Positions 29,963 to 42,482 of a DNA stretch of 64,000 nucleotides are shown in pieces. This DNA is from Platynereis dumerilii. Its lineage: Eukaryota > Annelida > Polychaeta > Phyllodocida > Nereididae. The stretch spans positions 9,208,160 to 9,272,159 of the forward strand of contig JAPTHN010000001.1 of assembly GCA_026936325.1 (NCBI GenBank), in the 5' to 3' direction. Under the pieces are notes generated by a model. It saw only the letters and a program-made list of their open reading frames with translations. It searched no databases and was not told the origin of the DNA. A program made the position numbers and the translations under genes. Within the stretch, counting starts at the first letter, position 1. The number at the start of each line of letters is the position of its first letter.

Positions 29963-30885
29963 GGGGAAGCTTGGGAGAGTTGGGCCGCAGGGAGGGTTGG
30001 GCCACCCCGATTTTTGAGGAAACTAAAAAAATTTTGAGAAAGCTGCAGCCACCAAAATTTTATAAAAATAAAAAATCTCTCAATGTATGTAACATTTCTG
30101 GCTAAGTTGCTTGTGCAGAAAATTCAAATTTGGATGAAAAACGTAAAAACTGAGCCATGTTACGAGCTTTTAATTGTCTGTCAGACAACAAGGACTGAGA
30201 AAATTTCCTATGGCATGCTTGGTAGGCTTGACTATTCAGTTGTTATCAACATATTTTGGAAAATTATCAGACAACCGATTTTGTCATAATTGGGATTTAG
30301 AGAAAAATGGTGGAATGGGGGAGAGTTGGGACAGTGCCAATACTCTCCCTACATGTGTTGCATTTACCCAGATTTATTTTTATTAAGACAGAAGAACTTG
30401 TCTAGAGCAATTTTCAACAGAGATTGAATATTTTTAGGCCTTAATAATTATTCATGGTCTAATAAAATTAGATATCAGGAAATCTAGATGGGGAGAGTTG
30501 GGCCATCAGGCCGAGGCTTAAGTCTGACAGCAAACTAGAGTTGCAATAGGCCTCAATTCAGGATTAATGACTTCTATTACCACCACACTACAGGTTAAAA
30601 ATATTATGGTACAGCTTTACCGAACCTGATATATTGCAATGGCCCAAGTCTCCCCCCTGATTGGCCCAAGTCTCCCACCTGATGGGGAGAGTTGGGCCAA
30701 ATTTTTTTCCAATTTTCACAGGGCTGTAGCTCATGTGTTCTTGGGCAAATATCAATGCAAACCTAAAGATATTTTTCTGAAATATTTCAAGATACAATAC
30801 ATGCATTAAGCATGTTTATATAATCATTACTGTTAGCAGGAGGTGCAAGAATGTAAAAAGTGGCCCAACTCTCCCAAGCTTCCCC
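29963..30885. mobile_element. TA-flanked element with repeated GGGGAGAGTTGGGCC motif
   Basis: 923 bp. Ends GGGGAAGCTTGGGAGAGTTG and complement, TA on both sides. GGGAGAGTTGGG recurs inside in both orientations (about 30,320, 30,490, 30,650, 30,665, 30,685). Lies between two exon-like parts of the hAT relic. Confidence 0.7.
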
Positions 30886-32373
30886 TACAGTCTAATTATA
30901 TCGATCTATATACATATATTTTCACAATTACATCAGCTTAAAAACTAATAATCATTCAAAGTAACTCATTACATAGACATTCAAGCATTTGCGGAATAAT
31001 GAATATTCATTACGATTCTTGATTGGAACAGATACTTTTACTCTCATTCAATAGTCAACAAATTTGCTAAATACCTTAATCGCTCAGCCTCTCTTGTGGT
31101 GCACCAACGAAGACGAAATCTTGGATCCAGTGCTGCTGCAATCTGGTAGACCCTCTTTTCTTCATAAACAGTAAGTCGATGGTTAAGGCTTGCCTTTTCA
31201 GGGCACTGTTGTAAGTAGCTTCAAAGGACTCCAGATGTCTTCGTAAGCCACGGATGACAGGTATTGCGCAACTGGCAGTCACTGCCTTATCGCCTTGAGT
31301 TTGGTTAGTTGCCTCCTCAAACTGAAAAACATGAAACAATAGTTAATAAAACGAAATAAAAGAGAGCAAAGTGTTATTCCTTCTTAAAACAGGAATCAGT
31401 TTTAAAATTGTTTCAGAATCATCTTGTTGACAAACAACAATATCTGAATTTATGAATTATCATTCTGTCAGAATATATATTCAGATTACAAGCATTTGCA
31501 TTGAGTTTAATAACTGTGCCATCTTTTATTAATTATAGCTAATCATCACAAATACCAAAAATAAATTCACAAATTTACATACCGGACTCATGATTTCCAT
31601 GAATTCCTTGAGCACCTCTATGTCTACTGGCATCAAGCGAGTGGCAGCAGAATCGTCCAGTTGATTTTTTGGTGTTGCCAAAACACTTCGGACCATCATC
31701 TGCTGGAAGTTCCATCTTGCAGCTACTGTCGGCTGCAGAGTGGGATGATCTTCAAGTGCCTCTGTAGCGATTGTTGATTTTCGTACATGCGAAACGATTG
31801 TGGATGCCTTGGCTAGAGCGTTCGTACATCGAGTGGCTGCATTACAGGAATTCGCGTTGAATTATTAGACTTTCTGTACTTCAGAACCTATCAGTTTTGC
31901 TGTACGTGACGTATGGTAGAAAGCTACTCATGTGAAGCCAAAATCCATTCAGTTCCATGCACACAAAGCAACTGTGAAGTTACACATGGTTTTCTCAGTT
32001 TGTCAAGTTTATTTCAGTAGATTGCAAAGCTAAATACTGGTAATAAGTCTGCTATAAAACTAAAACTTTGGTTGGTTGACATGTCAGTTCGTATCATGAA
32101 CCTTATCCACAGATGAATGCTTCCATAAATGAACATCTCAGACGGCATTTTGACAAGCATCTTTGAAATTTGCAATAAGATCCATTGACATACAGTCAGA
32201 AAGATCACAAGGCAGAAAGATCAAAATAAAAATAAGATGAATCGATGGTTGATTGATTGATTCATTCACTTATTGATTGATTGCATGATTGATTGGTTGA
32301 TATGATTGCTCTATCAATCAATCTATCTTTCGATCTTTTTTATCAATCAATCAACCAATCTATCAATCTATCA

Positions 32374-32418
<45 letters not shown>

Positions 32419-32512
32419 CCTATCTGTCGATCTATCTATCTATCTATCTATCTATCTAGCTATCTATCTATCTATCTATCTATCCTGCCTGCCTGCCTGC
32501 CTGCCTGCCTGT
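32374..32512. repeat. (CTAT)n followed by (CCTG)n
   Basis: About 110 bp of CTAT with variants, then about seven CCTG units. Confidence 0.95.
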
Positions 32513-33451
32513 GTGCCCGCCTCTCTCTACTGAATTGGGAATGAACGGGAAAAAAAAACAGTGAAATTCTATGGAAAATAAATGCATCTTATATCTCACT
32601 GCAGAGCCAAGAGAGCCAAACACTCAAAATGGCGATTTGGTATTGTCAAATGTTGGCCAAGTCAATTGGCATTCTTATAAGGCCAGCCCATGAATGGTTG
32701 TTGACCAATCATACAAGAGCACTGCGGGTGACTGACATGGGATTATAAAAGAATCATAATTATGCGAATTCCACACTCTGGTAATTGGCAACAACAAAAC
32801 AAAATTACTTTATCTCACAGTTATAGTTTGTCTTGGACACCCAGCTTGTCGGTTTCTGTGACAGCTTGGTATGTTGATTTCTGTGTACAGCAGCTCTAAT
32901 TCATGGTGAGAATTGACTGCATTGCTACCACACGTCATGTGGACTTCAATACGTCATGTAATAAATATTTCTATTTGCTATTACTCATTTATTTTCCAGT
33001 CTTGAACTCAGTGCTTAGCAGGTATTGTTTCTGAAGTAATATGCCCTAATGCCAGGGCAAACATTTTCAGATTCATCCTGATAGTTTTAGTCCAATATTG
33101 CAAATACAAATTTTGCTGAAAATCACATCAACGAAAATCAACAAGTCAACTTCAACGCGAATTCCTGTAAGACAATCCTTCACGACCAGCTGCAAGGTGT
33201 GAGCGAAGAAACATTCGTGTTCCTGCTTGACCAACGATCGATTGTCAACACATCGAGGAAGTCAATTTGAACAATGTGTTCCTTGATGCATATTTTCACT
33301 TATTATAAATAGTTTAATATGACATCATTATACTTTTCAATCAGTGACTTTTAATGTTCACATTTTTCGAAATCACAGAGATGACATAAACAAGACGTTT
33401 TGATTCCATCTTTCTTAGCTCTCACTTCCAAATTGCTTCCCTTAAAGTCCC

Positions 33452-34500
33452 TTAAAGTGTTTTGTCATCTCTTTTAGTTCCCTGCATAGAATTATCACTA
33501 TTCCACAGACAGCTGTTTTTTTTTTTCCTTTTTGGCTCAGATGTAGTCCATCTTTCATGAATTACTGCGGGTTTGGCCAATAGCGCTTGTTCTCCTTCAC
33601 CAGAAGGCATTTCCCAATGTTTCTGAAAAAGGTTCCTGGTACAGCCTTGCAAGCCTTTTTGATTTGCATATTGGCAGTCTTTCTGGGGATAGTTGTACCA
33701 TCTGGGATTGGCTCCCAACCATCATCGCATGGGCGCATCTGGATTGCAAGTACCACGATTGGGATCATAGGGGCTAAACTGTGCAAGGATTTCACCTATT
33801 CCTTTATATCTTGTATGTGAGGGAGGTCATTAGTTCCTACGTTGATCACAATGACATCATATTTCTCCCAATCTTGTGTCACGTGCCTTTGCTCCATGGA
33901 GGCTAAAAGTCTCCGAGCAGTAACCTGGGAATTTGGCAAACTTAAAAGATTGAATCTGAGACCAGTGCGATTCTCCAGCCCTTGAAGGTTTGTTGGTACC
34001 ATTCTGTTGGAGTGGCTATGTAACCTCCAGGAGTTTTCACAAGTTTCATCTAGATCAATAGGGAGTGCTTGTTAAGAAGACATATTAATATCATTATTTA
34101 TTTGTTTAGAGAGTAAACCAGCCCAAATGCCACCCATGCGCTCAGAATTTTCCATATATTCACTTGTAACTGACACCATTCTAGCACTAGTGATATTTGA
34201 ATCATCTTGATATCACCTTTTCTCCCGTGTTTTTTTCACCAGCTTCCTTTCCCTTCTCTTTTTCTAGATTTTCTTTTCCTTCAACTGACACCCTCCCTGG
34301 ACTTGTGCTATTTTCCAGTGGGCGTTTTTAAGTCGTCATTTAAAATTTTTTTCTTGTTTGTGAAACACCTTGGCTGTCACCGCTGCCCCTCTGAAAGAAT
34401 ATATCCTGGTTTTTTGCCATTTGGGCTCTCTGGCCTTAAGCTATCTGACCTGGGGGTGGTTGTGTATGGTCTTCGAACTTATGCGCCACATTTGTTACAA
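33452..34500 (-). mobile_element. LINE ORF1-like relic with SGNH-esterase block
   Basis: Minus-strand reading shows a CNKCG zinc-knuckle-like piece (about 34,490), then YDVIVINVGTNDLPH (block with the G-x-N-D of SGNH hydrolases, about 33,830) and KKACKAVPGTFFRN...NKRYW (about 33,600-33,660). Esterase domains of this kind occur in ORF1 of CR1/L2-type LINEs. The frames are broken and no reverse transcriptase was found nearby. Confidence 0.4.
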
Positions 34501-35074
34501 TAGAGCTGGGAGGTGCTGAATGACGCTTTAGCTCATCCTCACATGTCAGTGTAGGCTCAATGAACCTACCCTGACCACATGCACCATGTTTCAGTGAGGA
34601 TTGGCAGCTTGCCAATTATGCATCCGTTGCCGGAAAAGGGGTTCTAATAGGTTAAATTGGGTGCTGATGGGTTGTCTAATAAAAAATGTTGGCCAATGAA
34701 TAACTCTAATACAAAGTCAGAAAGTTCTGAATGCTGACAAACATTGAAGATTAAAGTGACTGCTTGGTATTGTGTGTCAACAAGAGCAACTGGCAACAAC
34801 CAAAATTGAATAAGTCCTTAACAGTTACCATTCACCAAGAAACAGAAACAAACCCTGCAACCTTAGAACAGTAACAATGCTGAGTTCAATGATTGATTTT
34901 AACTGTTTTAAAAGGGAAAATAATTTCGATTCACTTGGCAATCTATCTAGCTGTTGATCTATCTATATCTATTCTATATCGCTTACTAAAATTGCTTCTA
35001 ATCCTTTGTCACACAGGATCTCAGCTATGGCTGATCTCAAATGCACAATTTTCTATCACGCCTTTCCTATATGC
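34501..35074. other. No gene seen
   Basis: AT-rich, with a short CTAT-like patch near 34,940-34,970. Confidence 0.35.
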
Positions 35075-35082
35075 CTGCTCTG

Positions 35083-35956
35083 TAGGGTGTCCCAAAAAAA
35101 GTGAAAGTCTGAAATTCATTGGGGCTAACCTCTAAATGTGTTCTATAGCCCCTCTGTGACTCCCCTGTAAAATTTCAGCTCATTTGAAGGTGTTTTAGGT
35201 GTTGCTCAAGAGCCCCAAAGCTAGATGGGGGTTTAACATTGAATTTTCATGCGAAAATGGCTATTTTATCTAATAGCTTACAAATAATCAGTGTCAGTCC
35301 ACCCAAACATATGGATAGTTGATAAAAAGATGCATAAATTGTTCTGCACACTTTGGTACCAATTTCATATTTGTAACTTGCTTGTGTATTGAGAAAATCT
35401 ACATGTATGGGATATGCTTATTTACGCGATTTTCTGCGATTTAAAAAAACTTAGATTGTTTCAATAGTCTGAAAAATATTCTAAGACATAGGTAAATGTT
35501 CTTGTGTCTCTTGTAACATTATGGAACTAATATGTGATTGTCTCATGTTCAAAATTCATAATTAGACTGCAGTTAATCTTCATTAAGAAAGGTGCTTTGC
35601 CTTGGCGTCAATATTTCATGTAAAATAGTATATATTTGCCAATTACACAAGAACCAAGTAAGGTACAGATATGAAATTGGTACCATAGTGTGCAGAATAA
35701 CTTATACATCTTTGTATCAACTATCCATGCCTTTGGGAGGACTGAAACCAATTATTTATGAGCTATTAGCTAAAATAGCCATTTTCGCATGAAAATTCAA
35801 TGTTAAACCCCCATCTGTCTTTGGGGCTCTTGAGCAACATCTAAAACACCTTCAAATGAGCTGAAATTTTACATGGGAGTGACAGAGGGGCTAAGGAACA
35901 TTTTTAGAGGTTAGCCCCAATGAATTTCAGACTTTCAATTTTTTTGGGACACCCTA
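35083..35956. mobile_element. Foldback element with ~370-bp inverted arms and 8-bp duplication
   Basis: 874 bp. Ends TAGGGTGTCCCAAAAAAA and complement; arms 35,083-35,450 and 35,600-35,956 pair almost throughout. Flanked by perfect CTGCTCTG (35,075-35,082 and 35,957-35,964). If only the TA is counted as target, it would look like a mariner-type insertion; the 8-base match favours hAT-like mobilisation. Confidence 0.75.
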
Positions 35957-36101
35957 CTGCTCTGTGTTTTTAATGTCGCAAAACTATTGTAAATACCACC
36001 ATTACTTTTTATCAAGAAGTCAAAGTTTCCTATCTTTTAGCATTGAGCCCCGAACGTTGCCACTATGTATCATACATCAGCAAAAGCAGCAGTCAGTCAG
36101 A

Positions 36102-36134
36102 CCATGACAGTTACCAGTGATAACTGTCATGGTC
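36102..36134. repeat. Short palindrome
   Basis: ACCATGACAGTTA and TAACTGTCATGGT pair around a short loop. Confidence 0.6.
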
Positions 36135-36164
36135 ACACCCAGAATTAAGGAAGGAAGGAATGCA

Positions 36165-36660
36165 TGAACAAAATTACTTATTTCAAGACTGGTCATAAAT
36201 TCTTTATTTCCGCTAAACTGACCAACGAATTATTTATTTACAAAAAACTCCATTGATATTTAAAAATGGTCACCCCCTTACAAACCATGCAAACAAAAGA
36301 CATGGCACGACAAAAGAGATGGATGGTGGACGGATGGATTGCCCTTTGCATTACGCATATATGCACTACCTAGGTTAAAAAGTTTATAATTAATTAGGAA
36401 ACAAGCGCTACAATCCATTGAAGCAAAGCACGAATGAAACTTCTGTCCAAGTCCAACATACATCTGGGTCCACATAAAGGGTGGGGGGGGGAGGGGGTGG
36501 CGTAAGTTGGGGGTCTCGAGCAGGGGGCCACCTGGGGGGCGGGCCCGAGATTCTCTGGGGGGGGGGCACCCAAAATACTAATTCTATATATTTTAGCCCA
36601 GATTGAAAAGTTCAAAGGGGCTACAGGTCCAATATGGGCCACCCCGTGCACCCCCCTAGC
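36165..36660. repeat. Dispersed repeat plus G-rich patch
   Basis: 36,165-36,300 matches 14,090-14,240. 36,480-36,655 is G/C-run rich, resembling hAT-type MITE interiors, but ends were not defined. Confidence 0.4.
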
Positions 36661-36859
36661 CCATTATCTTTAAATTCACAATGAACAAGTATTACACAGA
36701 TCATGTTCTCATATTCTGATATTCAAATAACCCCTGATTGCCTAATGAACAATACAATTGCCTAATGAACAATACAACGTGGTTGCATCCTTTACCCGTC
36801 TTTAGACGGGTACACTGCTAGTCTAAACTATTGACCTATCTAATCTAACTATTGCCCTT

Positions 36860-36880
36860 TATCTATCTATCTATTGCCCT

Positions 36881-36972
<92 letters not shown>

Positions 36973-37128
36973 GTTATATATCTATCTCACTAATCTATCT
37001 ATGTTATATATCTATCTCACTATCTATCCCACTATCTATCTATCTATCTATCTATCTCAATATCTCACTTTCTATCTCACTATCTATCTCACTGTCTATC
37101 TCACTATCTATCTATCTATCTGAAAATA

Positions 37129-37176
<48 letters not shown>
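36860..37176. repeat. (CTAT)n microsatellite with interruptions
   Basis: About 320 bp of CTAT, with TTATATATCTATCTCAC and CTATCTCACT higher-order variants. Confidence 0.95.
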
Positions 37177-37177
<1 letters not shown>

Positions 37178-38529
37178 AGGGAAAGATAATAACTGACACA
37201 TTCGCCATGCACTCTCGCCACACTCTTGATATGCCCCTTAGCCCCTACTATCTGACAATATATCTTTCTCATATATTTATCTATCTGTCTATCATGATTA
37301 AAAAAAAACAACACTATTATCTTTTCCTGAAAGTAACATGTTGAACCAATGGTTTTCAGTAACTTTATGTTATTCGTGCAGTGAAAATCTATCCATTGTA
37401 GGCCTATGTGAGAGATCAAACAATTACATCACTGGAAATACTTCAAAATAGTCTTCTTTTAGTCCAAAAATGCATAACTTCTTATCTATTATTTCTCAAA
37501 CTTGATTTCATCAGCATCATGGAAAAGCACTGTAAGGTGCTGCCACCATTTATCAATGACCAGTCTGACACAGTTCATTGACTTTGGTTATGTCAAGACT
37601 GTGACCTCAGCCCAAATGGACACATTCTTGACAAAGTTGATGTGTGTGAAGTGTGTTGTTTTCAGTTTGTAGCTACATACATTTAATTGTTAGCTAAAAC
37701 AAGTTGTTTCACTCAGACTTATCCTGTTGTTTCTGATGATTTTTACAGCTTGGTGAGCTTAACTTTATCTCATTGTCCAAAAAAGTGCAACCTGGTCTGT
37801 TATTGGTGGATACAAAATGCACTTAAGTATGTAAGTAGACCAGTTTTAATGAGACTCCGCTCAAAGACAGGGCTTGAGAGCAGGGGTAGTGTAAACTATC
37901 CCTGCTGAAGGAGGATGCTTTAGCTGGCTGGCAACCCAGCTGGCAGCATAACAGATATTTTCTCCCAGTTGCATGAAAATATGAATCTGAGTGTCACAAA
38001 AGATGTGCAACCAAGACCTTACACTGATATGGGCATTATAATAACACACTGTAATGAGGTGCCCTTGTCTCTATAGCCACATATATAAATGTGCTAAGAA
38101 GACACATCTTGGGAGGTTTCAGAAGCCACTGAAAGGCCTTTGAGGAGGATATTATGATTGGAGGTACAAAGCAGCTTGACAAGCATTCATGGAAATGAAG
38201 CACCCTAAAGTTTAGCTGGGCTAAAGCTTTTCCATGGAGACTGTACTACCCTTTCCGATGTCCCCTTTGTGAGAACTGAAAAAGTTGAAGGTTTTCTTTT
38301 CAGTAAATCTAATTAATCTATCACTCATGAAACAGTTCTCTCACACATATATTCCTAATTCCGTAAAGCATATTTGTAATTCATGTCAGGAGTTGGAACA
38401 AAATGGTAATTTTACTCAAAATTAGTGACTCTCTACTGGAGGTGAAAATTGGTTGTCCTGTCAATGACTAAGACCAAAATAAAGGTATAAAACCCCAAAG
38501 GGCTTGATAGCCTGTTTATCTCTTCTAAA

Positions 38530-38605
38530 CCAACTTACATTTAGTGACTAACTTACTAACAGTTGGTGACTAACTTACTAACAGTCAGTGACTAACTGAC
38601 TGACA
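38530..38605. repeat. Short tandem repeat (GTGACTAACTTACTAACA)
   Basis: Three drifting units of about 24 bp. Confidence 0.75.
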
Positions 38606-38804
38606 ATTAGGCCCAATACAAACAATTCAGTTGTGTAGAATATTGAGATCCTTTAGTTCATTCTAAATAAAATATTGGAGGATTTGCAACATGAAATTGA
38701 CTATTTAGTTCATATTTTGTCTAAAAAAGTATACTTTCCAAGAAAAATCAACAATTTTCTTTCCGCTGTCCCCTTAATTGTAGATACCATCAATCATCGG
38801 TGAT

Positions 38805-38979
38805 CAGGGTCGTAGCCTGCAGGGGGGGGGGCAGGGAGGGGCAGCTGCACCCCTTAGAATTTTGCCATAAAAGGTGAATTACGCGTAAAAATTTCAAAAT
38901 TTCCTGATGTATCCAGGGTGCACATACCTCCGGACCAGTCTCTGCCACCCCTAGGATTTTAGCCCAGCCTATGGCCCTG
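38805..38979. mobile_element. hAT-like mini-MITE with 5-bp duplication
   Basis: 175 bp. Ends CAGGGTCGTAG... and ...TATGGCCCTG, flanked by GTGAT on both sides; G-run next to the left end. Confidence 0.55.
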
Positions 38980-39663
38980 GTGATTGTATGGGAAACCCCA
39001 CATGAAGTCACCACATTTTTGTGAAGTGTAAATTAAAAGTGTATCCCATCTCCAGCATGATAAATGCAATTCCCAGTTTCAGATTAGTCAGAGGAATACA
39101 ATAAATATTTGAATGTTCTGTTGTTGCTTGTTGCTTGTTTTCCATTTTTTTCATTGGTAGAAAACCAGACAATTATCTAAAACATGTGTTTTTCACACCA
39201 GAAAAAAGATGAAAAAGATTATGGAATATTCATACATGTAAGACTTGCAGAGGTTGTCTGCAAAGTTAGTGAAAACTAACTTTGCAATGGGAGGATATGA
39301 ATGGGTCTGCAATGAAGTCAGCCCGTTCAAGCCAGCCTCTTGTTTGGAGAGCTGCGAAGTGCAGTAGGGTCGATCTGTTGCATGCACGAAGCAAAGATGT
39401 CACCCAGACATTGGACATGGCAATCTGACAAGTCACACAAGCAGGTGACAGGACCAATTAGATTTAAATATGTCAAGGTCAGCTCAGTCGTGTTACCAGG
39501 TTCTGGCTTGCATGCTAATTGAATTGGCTTCCATACATATGGAAATTGGAGTTCAAGTTGGTATAGAAAGTTGGTAGAACAATAGAATTCTGACTGAAAC
39601 TTTTTGACTCAAGTGTAAATGTAGTAATTGACTTTCACTGGACAAGTCGCAGGTTAGCTTATT

Positions 39664-42482
39664 CCCACTGGGCACACGACGTAAACACGACGTTACTATT
39701 AGGTCGGCAATTGGTCATGTAACTCATGTTGTCAAATAACATGGTCTCCATGTTGTGAAAACATTAGAAGGAGATGTTATAATGCGAATATCAGCCAATG
39801 TTGCAAAACGACATTGTTGGAACATTGCCACAATGTTGCCTATTCAATGTTAAAATCCTGACAACAAGATGAAGTAGATGCAATGTGAGTGCAATGTTTG
39901 AAAGAAATATTGCTGTGAGACAACAACGAAACGTTGTGTGACAACGTTGTTATAATGTTAAAGTTGGTTCTGAATTGGTCATGTTTTTATGCAACATTTT
40001 CTTTACATTGCAACAACATTGGGAGGTGACTTTGTTGTGTCACTGTGCAGTTACCACCAGCCAATGTTTCACCATGACATTGTCACAACGTGTAACACTG
40101 TTGCTAATCCAATGTTGTAATTCTGACAACAAGATAACGTTGCTACAATGTGAATGCAAGCTTTGAAAACGATGTTGCAATAAGACATTGACCATACGTT
40201 ATGTGACAACGTGGTACGAACATTGCAAGTTGGTTACAAATCTGACATGTTTTATATGACGTTGTCTTTACATTTTGACAACATTGGGAGTTGACGTCAT
40301 TGTGTGACTTCACAGTAACCATTAGCGAATGTTTCACCATGACATTGTCACAATGTTGCTGATCTAATGTTGTAATCCTGGCAACAGGATGACATAGCCA
40401 CAACATGAATGCAAACTTTGGAAATTACGTTGTAATATGACAGTCACCACATGTTATGTGACAATGTTGTAGAGACTTTGCAAGTTGATTCTGAAATAGA
40501 CATGCTGTATACGACGTGTTCTTTACATTTTGACAACATTGGGAGTTGACATCATTGTGTAACTTCACAGTTACCATTAGCCAACGTTTCACCATGACTT
40601 TGTCACAACACTGCTTATCCAATGTTGTAATCCTGACAACAGGATGACATTGCTACAACATGAATGCAAACTCTGAAAATTACGTTGCAATACGACAGTC
40701 ACCATACGTTATGTGACAACGATGTACAAACATTGCAAGTTGATTCTGAAATGAACATGTTTAAACGATGTTGTCTTACAATTTGACAACTTTGGGAGGT
40801 GACGTTATTGTTTGACATCACAGTTACTATCAGCCAAAGTTTCACCATGACATTGTCACAACGTTGCCAGACTGTTGCCAATCCAATGTTATAATCCTGA
40901 CAACTACATTATGTTGCTACAATGTGAATGCAAATTTTGAAAACAATGTTGCAATAAGACAGTTACCATATGTTGTGTGATAACTCATGTTGCCAGTTGG
41001 TTCTGAATTGGTAATATTTTGTAAGACGTTGTCATTATATAGTGACAACATTTGAAGGTGATGTCATTCTGAGACTTCAAAGTGACCATCAGCGAATGTT
41101 TCATCATAACTTTACCATAACAATGAAACAATGTTGTAATCCTGACAACAGGACGACATCGCTGCAACGTGAATGCACACTTTGAAAACATCGCGATATG
41201 ACAGCCACTAAACTTCTGTTATCATACAATGTATTGCAAGTTGGCAGAGGATATGTGAGGTAGGCATGCAACGTTGTCTCAACGTTTTTGCATGACATTT
41301 ATTGTACTTAACATTATAGGTGGTGCCACTTTTCCCCATATGAGACAAAAAATCACAAGCTTGTTCACTTTAGGTAGATTTTTTAATGTAAATTACCCAA
41401 TTACTTCACTTTCCTAATTAAACAATCCCTATAAAGAGGTACGATAATGCCTCATATATTCTGGTAAATTGTGACATCTGATTTGCTGTGGATAAGTTTC
41501 CAGTGTTAGACAAAGAAATCTAGTATTGCTCCAACTAAACCAAAATTCCTGATTCATATTTGTTTAAAGATGCTGAGTTTCTCAGAATGCATTAGATTTG
41601 GCTGCCTGTTGGACTGAGGCTGGTGAATGGTACATTCATCATTCAAGGTCTTGATTTTTTGAACTGCTGGTAAATCAGTGTGGTATCTGGTTTCTAGCAG
41701 TTCCTCAAATAATGTAGCATTGCCTCGACTGACAATAGTCAGTCTGCTGTATAGGCAGGTGAGAGAAGCAAGGATGGTTAACTTTAAGATGGGTATCAAA
41801 TTGGGAATTAGGACAACTGCCTATCAGGCTCTTATTCAGCTCTATTGGGAATGTTACAGCCAGTTCCCTCACAGACACAACCAGAGCATGCTACTCCATG
41901 CAACTGGAGGCAGGTCAGTAACGTCAGTGGTGTGTTTAGGAGGACTCAAAATTAACACGGAGGAGATAGGAAAATCTTGGTAGTGCCCATATTCATCCCA
42001 TCAGGACATCTCTAGATATGTCTTTAGTTAGTAAGATCACTGCCTTCACCTGCCAACAGCAGACCAGCTTGTCAGTCGGGAAACGCCCTACAATTTATGC
42101 AATACTCAAATATTTCATTATTTGCATATATACAGTTGCGAGTGCCCGTGACTTTACAATGTTGTGACAACGTTGTCGCAATGTTGAAATACCACATAAC
42201 TTCATAAAGTTATAACACGGGTTTTCTACCATACATATCTATGTTGTAGCAATGTTGAAATTCCTACGTGATTCTTACCAAAATAATGTTGACATTCCAC
42301 ATAACTAAACGATGTTGTGACAACGTTGTCGTAATGTTCAAATACCACATAACTTCACAACGTTATTCAACGGGTTTTCTACCATACAAATCCATGTTGT
42401 AGCAACGTAGGAATTTCTACGTAATTCTTTCCAAAGTGCAACGTTGTCACAACGTTGCTGCAACGTAGATGTGCCCATTGGG
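39664..42482. mobile_element. ACGTTG-rich element with tandem internal units
   Basis: 2,819 bp. Ends CCCACTGGGCAC... and ...GTGCCCATTGGG, flanked by TT. About six ~240-265-bp tandem units (AATCCTGACAAC landmarks near 39,853, 40,115, 40,375, 40,628, 40,893, 41,134) and, on the right, two ~155-bp units (42,150-42,470). The palindromic ACAACGTTGT and variants recur throughout. The 41,310-42,140 stretch lacks these and may be a nested insertion. No transposase frame. Blocks C and T give the empty site. Confidence 0.65.

Larger units (their letters stand above)
29250..33250 (-). mobile_element. hAT (ZBED-like) transposase gene relic
   Basis: Minus strand, in order: FFAHTLQLVVKDCLTGIRVE (about 33,245-33,145); CNAATRC...AKASTIVSHVRKST, then MPVDIEVLKEFMEIMSP (31,846-31,583, donor CCG|GTATGT); FEEATNQTQGDKAVTASCAI and VYQIAAALDPRFRLRW (31,321-31,075, one frame change between them); KKRACSLFGYLDEE (29,904-29,690); then YLTIPASSAPVERI beyond a MITE (29,376-29,300). 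These are the central and C-terminal dimerisation blocks of hAT transposases. Frame changes, stops (TGA just inside the last segment) and nested insertions show it is dead. The BED finger is not seen. Confidence 0.65.

Noticed and set aside
32293-32544. Frames in CTAT microsatellites (also 36,852-37,178, 59,412-59,648, 2,462-2,674)
   Set aside because: A CTAT repeat is open in several frames and yields SIYLSIYL-type peptides; not genes.
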